In this document: one piece after another, positions 16,275-25,548 of the stretch | How the letters are laid out: each line of letters starts with the position of its first letter | Numbering within the stretch: the stretch's first letter is position 1 | Source: Ruminococcus sp. | Lineage (GTDB): Bacteria > Bacillota > Clostridia > Oscillospirales > Acutalibacteraceae | Direction: 5' to 3' | Assembly (NCBI GenBank): GCA_004556705.1 | Contig: SFGA01000012.1 | Coordinates: 1 to 46,255 of the forward strand | DNA length: 46,255 nt | Position numbers and translations under genes: made by a program | The notes under the pieces: model-generated | Database searches by the model: none | The model's input: the letters and a program-made list of their open reading frames with translations, nothing else | Told to the model about the DNA's origin: nothing

Positions 16275-17744
16275 TTAGTCCTGAGTCATTTTTTTAACGT
16301 AACGCTTAAAGAATGCAACCGCACCCTCGACAGCGGAAAGCGGAAGTCTTTCGTTTGTTCCGTGCGTGCAGAGCAAAAGCTTTGTGTCCGAAACAAACGG
16401 CGAAAATCTGTAAATATTATCGCATACGCACTCATAGTTGCAAGAGTCCGTACCGCCCATTACAAGGAACGGCGCAACAAGGTTTTTGCTGTCTGCGCTC
16501 TCACAAAGCTCTTTGATTGTCAAATAAGCCTTTGAATCGGTGGGAGATACCTTTGACGCCTCTTTACCGACAAGAAATTTAATATCAATATCCTTGTTTC
16601 TGACAGATTTTCTGATATGCTCCTCGACGTCGTTGAATGTAACGCCGGGCATTGTGCGGAAGTTTACTGTAATTGTTGCCTTTTGCGGCAAAATGTTGAA
16701 CTGCGGACTACCCGAAGCCATTGTAACAGCCGTGCAGGTACGAATAAGCGAAGCCGCAGGCGGTATTTTCTTCATTACTGCAAGAACTATCGGCTTTAAT
16801 ATATTGAGGTTGCACGCCACAAGTCTTACAGGATATGTGCAGCGCTTGCCGATTTGAGTAAACAGGTCATAAACGACCTTTGACATACTCGCCTTGAACT
16901 GATGACCTTCTAAGTCCTTGATAACGTCGGCAAGATGACCGATAGCCGTGTGCTCGGGCGGCTGTGAGGAATGTCCGCCCTTTGCGTTGACGCTTATTTC
17001 ATAGTTTATGCTTCCCTTTTCGGCAATTCCCACGCCTGCAAGATTGCAGTCGAGAACGCCGTTGATATTTACGGGAAGAATAGCACCGCCCTCATCAACG
17101 ACCGCCTCAAGATGAACGCCCTGTTCCTTGAGATAATTGGCAATCTGCTTTGCACCGTTATCGGGTGCGGCAACAACCTCTTCGTTGTGTCCGAGGCAGA
17201 TATATATACTTCTTTCGGGAACATAGCCGTCAGCGATAAGCTGCTCTATGCTCTCCATAACCGCAATAAGGTGGTTTTTCATATCGAGAGCGCCTCTGCC
17301 CCAGATAAACTCGCCGTCATTGTAGCCCTCAAACGGATCGTGCTCCCAATCGTCCCAAGTGCCCTCGTTTATCGGTACAACGTCCTGATGCGCCAAAAGA
17401 GCAATGCCGTCAAGCGACGGATTTTTGCCCTCCCACTTAAAGACAAGGCTTGCGTCACCGATTTTAGTCTTTGTCATCGTCTTGTGAATAAGCGGATAGC
17501 GTTCCTCCAAGAATTTGTGGAACTTATCAAACTCATTCCAATCAACCAAGCTCGTGTCGTAATTTGAAATTGTTTTGATTTTGATAGCGTCGCTCAAATT
17601 TTTGCAATAGCGGTCAAAATCGACCCTTTCAGGCTCCTGCTTCTCCGCATTTTCGGCAGGCTTTGATTTCCAAAACGCCGCTTTTATAAGCGTGTAGACG
17701 ATAAGCGCCGCAATAATGCCGAGAATTATCCATAATGCTGTCAT
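16275..17744 (-). CDS. M20-family metallopeptidase, CPS1/PM20D1-like
   Basis: 489 residues. One N-terminal membrane segment (residues 3-22) points to membrane anchoring. Zinc ligands and catalytic residues follow the M20 pattern: LLAHQDVVP (His119), WGRGALDMKN (Asp154), LGHNEEV (Glu188/189), VVDEGG, and a C-terminal histidine region. A GGHSSQPPEHTA dimerisation segment follows. The family includes yeast carboxypeptidase S and mammalian PM20D1, which hydrolyse peptides or N-acyl amino acids. ATG follows aaggggaa. It is the last gene before a strong terminator and starts 37 bases after the DUF3592-like gene. Confidence 0.88.
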   Translation of the reverse strand: MTALWIILGIIAALIVYTLIKAAFWKSKPAENAEKQEPERVDFDRYCKNLSDAIKIKTISNYDTSLVDWNEFDKFHKFLEERYPLIHKTMTKTKIGDASLVFKWEGKNPSLDGIALLAHQDVVPINEGTWDDWEHDPFEGYNDGEFIWGRGALDMKNHLIAVMESIEQLIADGYVPERSIYICLGHNEEVVAAPDNGAKQIANYLKEQGVHLEAVVDEGGAILPVNINGVLDCNLAGVGIAEKGSINYEISVNAKGGHSSQPPEHTAIGHLADVIKDLEGHQFKASMSKVVYDLFTQIGKRCTYPVRLVACNLNILKPIVLAVMKKIPPAASLIRTCTAVTMASGSPQFNILPQKATITVNFRTMPGVTFNDVEEHIRKSVRNKDIDIKFLVGKEASKVSPTDSKAYLTIKELCESADSKNLVAPFLVMGGTDSCNYECVCDNIYRFSPFVSDTKLLLCTHGTNERLPLSAVEGAVAFFKRYVKKMTQD

Positions 17745-17781
17745 AATACTTCCCCTTTCGCAAGAAATAATTTATAATATA

Positions 17782-18414
17782 TTATTTTGTGTCAACAATA
17801 TATATGTTCGGATTTTTTGGGTGATAATATACGGTCAGAGATTTGTTTCTAACACTCTTTGAGTATTTTTTATTGACGGAACCGCTTGAAAACGGCTTGC
17901 CCTTTCTTCCGGGAACGCTTGAACTCTCACAGACGATAACCTTGCCTGTAAACCAAGACGGCTTGATTTCAATAACACGGCAAACGGCTTTTACATTATT
18001 TTTATAAAGCACCTCTCGTTTTTTCAAGGGCAAATAAGCAATTGTTTCTGCTGCGGCAAGTCCCAAGCCGAGATAAACAAGCACATACCAAACGGGGGTT
18101 GTCTTAATATAAATATCCTCTGCGTTTTCGGGATTATAATAGACGTTTACTTCTTCGCCGATGTATGTGTCCTTATCGACAAATTTATATTCCACTGTAT
18201 ATCGGTTGCCGTTTGCTAAATAAAAAAGCATATATTTTTTCTCGCCGTCATCCTGCTTTTCAACGTGCGAAATATACCCTTTGGTCTTTTCCGCATTCTT
18301 TACAAACACCTTGTCGGACAATATAAACGCACTGCCGAGGACAACCAACACAAGATTGATTGCCATAAGCGATATAAATGCCTTATCAAGATATTTTATC
18401 AGTTTTTCTCTCAT
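17782..18414 (-). CDS. DUF3592-like membrane protein
   Basis: About 210 residues with two membrane spans, near residues 12-33 and 108-130. Two similar beta-rich halves follow the spans, each ending in a pattern like VNVYYNPENAEDIYI or LTVYYHPKNPNIYIV. That YxPxNPxxxxV repeat is typical of DUF3592 domains. Function is unknown. ATG at 18414 has ggcgg before it; the TTG at 18435 is rejected. It sits 29 bases after polC and is probably read through from it. Confidence 0.7.
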   Translation of the reverse strand: MREKLIKYLDKAFISLMAINLVLVVLGSAFILSDKVFVKNAEKTKGYISHVEKQDDGEKKYMLFYLANGNRYTVEYKFVDKDTYIGEEVNVYYNPENAEDIYIKTTPVWYVLVYLGLGLAAAETIAYLPLKKREVLYKNNVKAVCRVIEIKPSWFTGKVIVCESSSVPGRKGKPFSSGSVNKKYSKSVRNKSLTVYYHPKNPNIYIVDTK

Positions 18415-18443
18415 ATAAATCCGCCTTTCAAGCAAACTGCGTA

Positions 18444-21400
18444 TTAAAACAATGTCAGCTGCGAGGACTCGGGCAAATCACCGAACGCACCGCACTCTTT
18501 AAGCAATTCTATCGTGGATTTACCTGCCTTTGCCCTTGTCGCAAAGTCCTCAATGGACACAAATTCTCCGCCACCGTCATCTCTTGCCGCAGCAAGCGGA
18601 ATTGCCGCACTGTCGCCTACTCCCGAAAGTGCGCCGAACGGCATACGAATTTTTCCATCCTCGATTATATAGTCCTTTGCCTTTGATTTGTAAATGTCAA
18701 CGGGAAGAAGCTCGATATTTCTTGCCATCATCTCGTTTACAACCTGCAAAGCTGTGTATTGATCCTTATCCTTTGCCGAAGCTGTTTTTTCTCTGACCTT
18801 TTGGTCAATTTCTTTCATCTTTTGACGAACTGCATCTCTGCCCTTTATAACGGTTGAAGCGTCCAAGTCTCCGCCACGCACGGTCAAAAATGCTGTGTAA
18901 TATTCAAGCGGTTTATATATTTTATACCAGCCGAGTCTAAGTGCCGCAATAACATAAGCCGCCGCATGAGCCTTGGGGAACATATACTTGATTTTACGGC
19001 AGGACTCCATATACCACTCGGGTACGTTGCAAGCTCGCATTGCCTCCTCTGCGCCCTCGGGGAAGCCCATTTTTGCGACAATACCCTTTCTTGTTTTCTC
19101 CATAATGTTGAATGCCATACTCGATTCAAGTCCTGCGTGAATAAGGTATGTCATAATGCCGTCACGGCAGCCGATAACCTCTGAAATCGTGCAGGTGCCG
19201 TTGTTGATAAGGTCCTGTGCGTTGCCGTTCCAAACGTCCGTACCGTGCGAAAGTCCCGAAATCTGCAACAGGTCGGAAAATGTGTGCGGTTGAGCCTCGA
19301 TAAGCATTTGACGTACAAACGGCGTTCCCATCTCGGGTATTGAAAGCGTACCCGTTTCGCAGTCAATGTCCTCGGGCTTCAAGCCAAGCGGCTCGGGACT
19401 TGTGCAAAGTCCGATTATCTTCGGGTCGCAAACATCAACATCCATAACGGGTATGCCCGTCAAATCTTCAAGGTGCTTATAAAGCGTCGGAACATCGTGT
19501 CCGAGAATATCAAGCTTGAGAATGGTATCGTGAAGCGAATGGAAGTCAAAGTGCGTGGTTTCCATATCGCTCGTTGTATCGTCGGCAGGGTACTGAACGG
19601 GTGTGAAATCATAGACGTCATACGCATTCGGCACAACGACCATTCCGCCGGGGTGCTGACCCGTCGTTCTCTTAACTCCCGTACAGCCTACCGTGAGCCT
19701 GTCCTCTTCTGCTCTTGAAACGGTTTTACCCTTTGCTTCAAGATATTTTTTCACAAATCCGTAAGCGGTTTTATCTGCGACAGATGCGGTTGTTCCCGCT
19801 TTGAACACGTGGCTTGAACCGAACAATTCTTCGGTGTATCTGTGAGCTTTACCCTGATATTCGCCCGAGAAGTTAAGGTCGATATCGGGCGCTTTGTCTC
19901 CGTGGAAGCCGAGGAAGGTTTCGAACGGAATTTCATGACCGTCTCTAATTAAATCAGTACCGCATTCGGGGCATTTTGCAGGTGGCATATCAAAGCCCGA
20001 GCCGTATTCCCCGTGCTCAAAGAACTGTGTATATTTACACTTCGGACATCTGTAATGCGGAACTAACGGGTTTACCTCGGAAATTCCCGCCATTGTCGCA
20101 ACGAACGACGAGCCGACAGATCCTCTCGAGCCTACATGATAGCCGTGAGCCTCAGAGTCCCAAACAAGCTTTTGTGCGATTATGTAAAGCACGGCAAATC
20201 CGTGTTCAATGATTGAATCAAGCTCTCTGTTAAGTCGGTTGGTTACGATTTCGGGAACAACTCCGTCTTTTTCGTACCAGTCCCGTGCCTTTGTCCAACA
20301 GATTTCACGAAGCTGCTCCTCACTTCCCTCAATGGACGGCTGATATGTACCGTCGGGGAACGGACGAAGCGTTTCTATCATATCTGCGATTTTATTCGGG
20401 TTTGTTATAACAACCTCTTTCGCCGTCTCCTCGCCGAGATAGGCAAGGTCGGACATCATTTCCTCTGTGGTTTTGAAATAAAGCGGCGCCTGGTTGTCCG
20501 CATCCTCAAAGCCCTGTCCTGCCATAAGGATAGCTCTGTACTGTGCGTCAACAGGGTCAAGAAAATGCACGTCGCCCGTAGCCACAACAGGCTTACCCAA
20601 GCCGTCTGCAATGGATATAAGACGGCGGTTTATGTTTTCTATATCCTCAACGCAGGTAATTTTATCGTATCTCTTATTTCTCTCGGGATTTTTTGCGTTC
20701 GGGTCGGAATGAGCCGCAAGCATAAATCTGTTATTGCCCGTCGGCTGAATTTCAATGTAATCATAGAACGAAGCTATCTCGGCAATTTCCTCGTCGGGAA
20801 GCTCGTCAAGTATCGCCCTGTAAAGATTGCCTGCCTCACAAGCCGAGCCGATTATCAAGCCCTCACGGTGCTTTAAAATTTCGGACTTTGGCATTCTCGG
20901 CTTCTTGTAGAAATACTTTATATTCGACATTGAAACGAGCTTATAAAGATTTTTAAGTCCCACCGAGTTCTTAACAAGAATTATCATATGATATGTGGGC
21001 AAATCTTTAATCTCCGCTTCGGGATTTTTCATATCGTCAACAAAGTAAGCCTCAACGCCGTAGATAATTTTTATCTTACCCTTTGCGGCATTCGCTGCGT
21101 CGGGGAAGCCCTGCACACAGCCGTGGTCTGTAATTGCAATAGCCTTATGCCCCCAGCTTATCGCTCTCTTAACGAGTTCGGCGGGAGGAGTCATTCCGTC
21201 CATTGCCGACATATTTGTATGCAAATGCAATTCGACTCTCTTTTCGGGAGCATTGTCCTTCTTTTCAATCGGTGCTACAAGGCAAATGCTTCTCGGATTG
21301 ATAACATTTTCGCCTCTGTACTTGTCAAATGACATTGAGCCTGCCAAAACAACATATTTGCCGTTCGAAATATATTCAAGCAAATCGTCACAGTAGTCTT

Positions 21401-22232
21401 TCTTTTCAAAAATAACTACCGAATACGAATATGTATTGTCTGTAATATTAAATGAAATTATATACTTGTCGCCGTTTCTTGTAAGACGTGACTCAAAGCC
21501 GAATACACGTCCCCAAACGGTAACTCTGTCATCGGTAGAGGTAATATCCGCCATTTTCATAGGCGCACCCTTGATTTTGTTGCCGTAAATAACCTTTAAG
21601 CTGTCGGTGTAGTAGGGATAGCCTTCCTCGATAACCTCAGCCTTCAAGGGCTCGTCCTTCTTGACGGGCTTTGCGTTAATCTGCTTTTCACGCATCTGCT
21701 CGTCAATTTTCTGCTGCTTCTGAATAAGCGTCTGCGCCGAGTCCTCCGCTTCCCCTTCCTGCTCGATAAAAACTTTCAAATCCGTGCCGAAGCGCTCTTT
21801 GAGAAGCCTCTCAACCGCCTTGTCGCAGCCTGCCGTGCAAAGCACGTCCTTACCGCCGTGAGCAAGTCTTATATGCAACTCGCCATCTGTTTCATAAGAG
21901 AAAACGCAATCCTCCAAAAAGCCGTTTGCGACAACAACTCTGCGTTTTATAATCTCACGCAATTCGCCGTCATATTTATTCGTCAAAAGTGAGCTGTCAA
22001 AAACAGGCTCGATTGAAAACTCGGAAATGCCGAGTCCGTTTGCAATAATTCTGCCTATCGTGTCAACTGTTCTCTCCGACATAAGTATAGGGAAAAAGAC
22101 GACCGCCGTAACGCTGTCGCCTGCTTCATCACTGCTTTTGAGCAATCTCAAAACTTTTGCGTTTTTAAGTGCCCTGTCATATTTCGTAAGCTCATCTGCA
22201 AACTCTGCAAACAAATCGTAAAATCCATTCAT
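18444..22232 (-). CDS. polC: PolC-type DNA polymerase III alpha subunit lacking the exonuclease domain
   Basis: 1262 residues. Order: N-terminal domain; OB fold near 225-300; PHP domain from VELHLHTNMSAMDG (about 333) to GDVHFLD (about 553); polymerase palm and fingers with a Cys4 zinc site (CPKCKY, CPECGT near 729-757) and catalytic PDIDLNFSGEYQ (Asp783, Asp785); C-terminal region with the FPKAHAAAYV motif. B. subtilis PolC is about 1437 residues and carries a DnaQ-like 3'-5' exonuclease inserted in the PHP domain. Here GVEAYFVDD (about 392-400) runs within 15 residues into TYHMIILVKNSVGLKNLY, so that insertion is absent. The frame is otherwise intact. The start has a weak site (aagga, 13 bases upstream), so its exact position is less certain. 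Confidence 0.97.
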   Translation of the reverse strand: MNGFYDLFAEFADELTKYDRALKNAKVLRLLKSSDEAGDSVTAVVFFPILMSERTVDTIGRIIANGLGISEFSIEPVFDSSLLTNKYDGELREIIKRRVVVANGFLEDCVFSYETDGELHIRLAHGGKDVLCTAGCDKAVERLLKERFGTDLKVFIEQEGEAEDSAQTLIQKQQKIDEQMREKQINAKPVKKDEPLKAEVIEEGYPYYTDSLKVIYGNKIKGAPMKMADITSTDDRVTVWGRVFGFESRLTRNGDKYIISFNITDNTYSYSVVIFEKKDYCDDLLEYISNGKYVVLAGSMSFDKYRGENVINPRSICLVAPIEKKDNAPEKRVELHLHTNMSAMDGMTPPAELVKRAISWGHKAIAITDHGCVQGFPDAANAAKGKIKIIYGVEAYFVDDMKNPEAEIKDLPTYHMIILVKNSVGLKNLYKLVSMSNIKYFYKKPRMPKSEILKHREGLIIGSACEAGNLYRAILDELPDEEIAEIASFYDYIEIQPTGNNRFMLAAHSDPNAKNPERNKRYDKITCVEDIENINRRLISIADGLGKPVVATGDVHFLDPVDAQYRAILMAGQGFEDADNQAPLYFKTTEEMMSDLAYLGEETAKEVVITNPNKIADMIETLRPFPDGTYQPSIEGSEEQLREICWTKARDWYEKDGVVPEIVTNRLNRELDSIIEHGFAVLYIIAQKLVWDSEAHGYHVGSRGSVGSSFVATMAGISEVNPLVPHYRCPKCKYTQFFEHGEYGSGFDMPPAKCPECGTDLIRDGHEIPFETFLGFHGDKAPDIDLNFSGEYQGKAHRYTEELFGSSHVFKAGTTASVADKTAYGFVKKYLEAKGKTVSRAEEDRLTVGCTGVKRTTGQHPGGMVVVPNAYDVYDFTPVQYPADDTTSDMETTHFDFHSLHDTILKLDILGHDVPTLYKHLEDLTGIPVMDVDVCDPKIIGLCTSPEPLGLKPEDIDCETGTLSIPEMGTPFVRQMLIEAQPHTFSDLLQISGLSHGTDVWNGNAQDLINNGTCTISEVIGCRDGIMTYLIHAGLESSMAFNIMEKTRKGIVAKMGFPEGAEEAMRACNVPEWYMESCRKIKYMFPKAHAAAYVIAALRLGWYKIYKPLEYYTAFLTVRGGDLDASTVIKGRDAVRQKMKEIDQKVREKTASAKDKDQYTALQVVNEMMARNIELLPVDIYKSKAKDYIIEDGKIRMPFGALSGVGDSAAIPLAAARDDGGGEFVSIEDFATRAKAGKSTIELLKECGAFGDLPESSQLTLF

Positions 22233-22266
22233 ATTATATGTAAATCCTTAATGTAAACGTCTTTAG

Positions 22267-23316
22267 TTATAAATTGTCTATTTCCTTTAAGAGCTCCTCA
22301 ACAATTTTGTTTTCGGGAACTTTTTTGAGTATCTCGCCGTGCTTGAAAATAAGTCCGTAGCCGTCGCCGCCCGCAACGCCTATATCAGCCTCTTTTGCTT
22401 CGCCCGGACCGTTTACCGCACAGCCCATAACAGCAACTTTTATCGGCTTATGAACATTTGCAAGTTCCTTTTCAACCTTTTCGGCAAGAGAAATCAAATC
22501 GATTTTAGTTCTTCCGCAAGTCGGACAGGAAACTATCTGCGGACAATCCTTTTTAATGCCGACCGCCTTTAATATGTCGAAGCCTGCCGCAACTTCCGAA
22601 ACGGGATTGGCCGTAAGCGAAACCCTAATTGTGTCGCCTATGCCGTCGAGCAAAAGCGCACCGATACCTGCGGCGGATTTGAGCATACCCATGTGCCTCG
22701 TTCCTGCCTCCGTAACGCCGAGATGAAGCGGATAATCGCACTGCTGCGCAACAAGCCTGTAAGCCGCAACCATAGTCGGCACATCAGATGATTTAATCGA
22801 AATCACTATATCGTTAAAGTCGAACTTTTCAAGCAAAGAAGCGTGTCGCAACGCACTCTCGCACAATGCCTCGGGCGTAACGTGACCGTACTTTTTAAGC
22901 AAATCCTTTTCGAGTGAGCCTGAATTCACGCCGATTCTTATCGGAATATTTTTCTGCCTGCAAGCGTCGGCAACAGCCTTAATTCTATCGTCCGAGCCGA
23001 TATTACCGGGGTTTATTCTGATCTTATCTACCCCTGCCGCCACGCTTTCAAGCGCACATTTATAGTCAAAATGAATATCCGCAACAACGGGTATTTTAAC
23101 CGCATTTTTTACGGCATAAAGCGTTTTAACCGCCTCAATATCGGGTACTGTAAGACGGACAATTTCGCAACCTGCCTTTTCGAGCTCAACAGCCTGCGCA
23201 ACATTTCCCTCTATATCGTGAGCAAGAACGTTGAGCATTGACTGAACGGTAATTTTACTGCCCGAGCCGATTTCAACATTTCCCGCTTTAACAGTTCTTG
23301 TAATTCTGCGTTCCAT
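22267..23316 (-). CDS. ispG: 4-hydroxy-3-methylbut-2-enyl diphosphate synthase
   Basis: About 349 residues. The TIM-barrel half shows IPVVADIHFDYKCAL and IRINPGNIG. The C-terminal half has the [4Fe-4S] ligands in SCPTCGRTKIDL and MGCAVNGPGEAKEADIG. It converts MEcPP to HMBPP in the MEP isoprenoid pathway, using reduced ferredoxin or flavodoxin. The start at 23316 (MERRITRTV) follows aaggggtg; the GTG at 23325 lies in that site. It lies 14 bases after rseP, and dxr from the same pathway is two genes upstream. Confidence 0.96.
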   Translation of the reverse strand: MERRITRTVKAGNVEIGSGSKITVQSMLNVLAHDIEGNVAQAVELEKAGCEIVRLTVPDIEAVKTLYAVKNAVKIPVVADIHFDYKCALESVAAGVDKIRINPGNIGSDDRIKAVADACRQKNIPIRIGVNSGSLEKDLLKKYGHVTPEALCESALRHASLLEKFDFNDIVISIKSSDVPTMVAAYRLVAQQCDYPLHLGVTEAGTRHMGMLKSAAGIGALLLDGIGDTIRVSLTANPVSEVAAGFDILKAVGIKKDCPQIVSCPTCGRTKIDLISLAEKVEKELANVHKPIKVAVMGCAVNGPGEAKEADIGVAGGDGYGLIFKHGEILKKVPENKIVEELLKEIDNL

Positions 23317-23330
23317 ATTCCACACCCCTT

Positions 23331-24419
23331 TTAAGAACGAATAATTCTTACAATATCATTATAGGTTACAAACACCATCAAAAGCATGAGCAGTGCTAAG
23401 CCTGCCGCATGAACATAGCCCTCGTATTTCGGATTTATCGGCTTTCTTCTTATCGCCTCGATTATGAGGAAGAAAAGTCTGCCGCCGTCAAGAGCCGGTA
23501 ACGGCAAAAGGTTTGCTACGCCGAGATTTATCGTGATAAGTGCCATTATAAACAGCAGGTTATCCATATTCCTGTCAGTCGCCGCAGCTGCCGTAACATC
23601 AGCGATTATATCGACAGTACCGACAGGACCTGCAAGCTCGGAAGCTCCGTATCTGCCTGTTACAATATCAAAAAGACTCAGCCATACAAGCCTTGCGATA
23701 GACGCCGACTGTGTAAACGAATTTTTCACAACGTTCTTAAACGTAGGCTTTTCGCCGACGATAATAAAATCATAGGTTATCAGCGTTACGCCGTTTTGCT
23801 CGGTCGTCTGAAATTTAACGTCATTGAGCTCGACCTTTTCACCGTTTCTCTCAACGGTAAAATCAATAACACCGTCCTGACTTCTGCCCATAAGGAAGCT
23901 CAAATCCCTTTCGGAAAAGACCTTATGACCGTCAATTTTGACGATTTTATCGCCTGTCTGCAAGCCGTAATTAACGCTTGTTGCACCGTCATAGAAGCTG
24001 TGTATGGTATTTGTGCCTATCAAATCCTTTGTGGTTGACAACAATACCGCCATAATGATTACGCCGAGTATAAGGTTCATTATTGCGCCAGCGGCAACAA
24101 TAAGTATCCTCTGCAAAAGAGGCTTGTTGTTAAACGCACGCTCGTCGGTGCTGTTCTCGTCCTCGCCCTCCATGCTGACATATCCGCCTATCGGAAGGCA
24201 GCGCACGGCATAGGTAGTTTCCCCTTTTTTCTTTTTGAAAACAGCGGGACCCATACCGATTGAAAATTCATTGACCTTTACCTTGCAAAGCTTCGCACAG
24301 ATAAAGTGTCCGAATTCGTGAATCATAATAATAACGCCGAAAAACAATAGTGCAACCGCAATAGTCCACACCTTTGACCAAACACCCGAAGCCGTAATCT
24401 CAAGTAATATTTTAACCAC
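23331..24419 (-). CDS. rseP: Site-2 protease RseP
   Basis: 362 residues. The zinc site HEFGH (34-38) sits in the first membrane helix. A PDZ domain spans about 125-205 (YGLQTGDKIVKIDGHKV). The third zinc ligand is in NLLPLPALDGGRL near the last helices. About four membrane spans. It cleaves membrane-embedded substrates such as anti-sigma factors and leftover signal peptides. It starts with GTG at 24419, overlapping the end of dxr by 8 bases, so translation is probably coupled. Confidence 0.95.
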   Translation of the reverse strand: MVKILLEITASGVWSKVWTIAVALLFFGVIIMIHEFGHFICAKLCKVKVNEFSIGMGPAVFKKKKGETTYAVRCLPIGGYVSMEGEDENSTDERAFNNKPLLQRILIVAAGAIMNLILGVIIMAVLLSTTKDLIGTNTIHSFYDGATSVNYGLQTGDKIVKIDGHKVFSERDLSFLMGRSQDGVIDFTVERNGEKVELNDVKFQTTEQNGVTLITYDFIIVGEKPTFKNVVKNSFTQSASIARLVWLSLFDIVTGRYGASELAGPVGTVDIIADVTAAAATDRNMDNLLFIMALITINLGVANLLPLPALDGGRLFFLIIEAIRRKPINPKYEGYVHAAGLALLMLLMVFVTYNDIVRIIRS

Positions 24420-25548
24420 CTATTTCTCTTGCAAATTTGTCAATTTCGAGTATATCCTCGAAAGTATAATTATCATAATGCGGAGTTTTTTCAAGCACCG
24501 CTTCGACTCTGTCGGCAATATCCAAAAATCCGATTTTGCCCTGACGGAACATAAGATTTGCCTGCTCATTTGCAGAATTTACCGCCGCAGGATAAAGTCC
24601 GCCCATATTTATAGCCTTTCTGCAAAGGTTTATGCAACGGAAAGTTTCATAATCAGGCTCAAAAAACGTGAGCTTGCCTATCTGTGAAAGGCTCAGTTCT
24701 CCGACAGGCGACTCAAAACGCTCGGGATAAGTCAAAGCGTACTGAATCGGTATTCTCATATCGGGAAGACCTAATTGAGCTATTACAGAGTTGTCGTCAT
24801 ACTCAACCGCCGAGTGAACAATGCTCTCCCTGTGGACAACAATATCGACGTCATCAGGCTTAACGGAAAACAGCCAAACCGCTTCGATAAGTTCAAGACC
24901 CTTGTTCATCATTGTAGCGGAATCAATGGTTATTTTTGCACCCATTGACCAATTCGGATGCTTCAACGCTTTTTCGACCGTAACATCACGAAGCTCATCT
25001 GCGGTTTTACCGAAAAACGGCCCGCCCGAGGCTGTGAGTATTATTTTTTTCAAAGCCTTGTTAGTAGGTTTACCCTGCAAGCATTGAAATATTGCCGAAT
25101 GTTCGGAATCGACGGGCAAAATTTCAACCCCATGCTTTTTTGCCTCACTCATCACAAGCTGACCGCCTGCTACGAGCGTTTCTTTATTCGCAAGGGCAAT
25201 TTTCTTTCCTGCATAAATTGCGGTAAGCGTGGGTTTCAACCCTGCCATTCCGACAACGGAGTTAAGCACGGTATCGGCGCTCTGAATTTCAGCACATTCG
25301 CATACGCCGTCCATTCCTCCGAGCACCTTTATATCGGTATCGGCAAGCTTAATTTTAAGGTCGGCTGCCGCCTTTTCGTCAACAAGCGCAACCTTTTCGG
25401 GCTTAAATTCACGGGCTTGCTTTTCGATTTCTTCAACACTCGAAAAAGCAGTTAAAGCCTTGACGCCGTAACCGCATTTGCGACAGACATCAAGACTTTG
25501 CTTACCTATTGAACCCGTTGAGCCTAAAATTGATAAATTTTCAGTCAT
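24412..25548 (-). CDS. dxr: 1-deoxy-D-xylulose 5-phosphate reductoisomerase
   Basis: About 378 residues. The NADPH loop is ILGSTGSIGKQSL at the N-terminus. The metal and substrate residues follow in PVDSEHSAIFQCL and LTASGGPFF, and the flexible loop with MGAKITIDSATMMNKGLE. It catalyses the first committed step of the MEP pathway. ATG at 25548 overlaps the cdsA stop by one base (TGATG), so the genes are translationally coupled; the upstream TTG at 25554 is rejected. Confidence 0.97.
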   Translation of the reverse strand: MTENLSILGSTGSIGKQSLDVCRKCGYGVKALTAFSSVEEIEKQAREFKPEKVALVDEKAAADLKIKLADTDIKVLGGMDGVCECAEIQSADTVLNSVVGMAGLKPTLTAIYAGKKIALANKETLVAGGQLVMSEAKKHGVEILPVDSEHSAIFQCLQGKPTNKALKKIILTASGGPFFGKTADELRDVTVEKALKHPNWSMGAKITIDSATMMNKGLELIEAVWLFSVKPDDVDIVVHRESIVHSAVEYDDNSVIAQLGLPDMRIPIQYALTYPERFESPVGELSLSQIGKLTFFEPDYETFRCINLCRKAINMGGLYPAAVNSANEQANLMFRQGKIGFLDIADRVEAVLEKTPHYDNYTFEDILEIDKFAREIGG

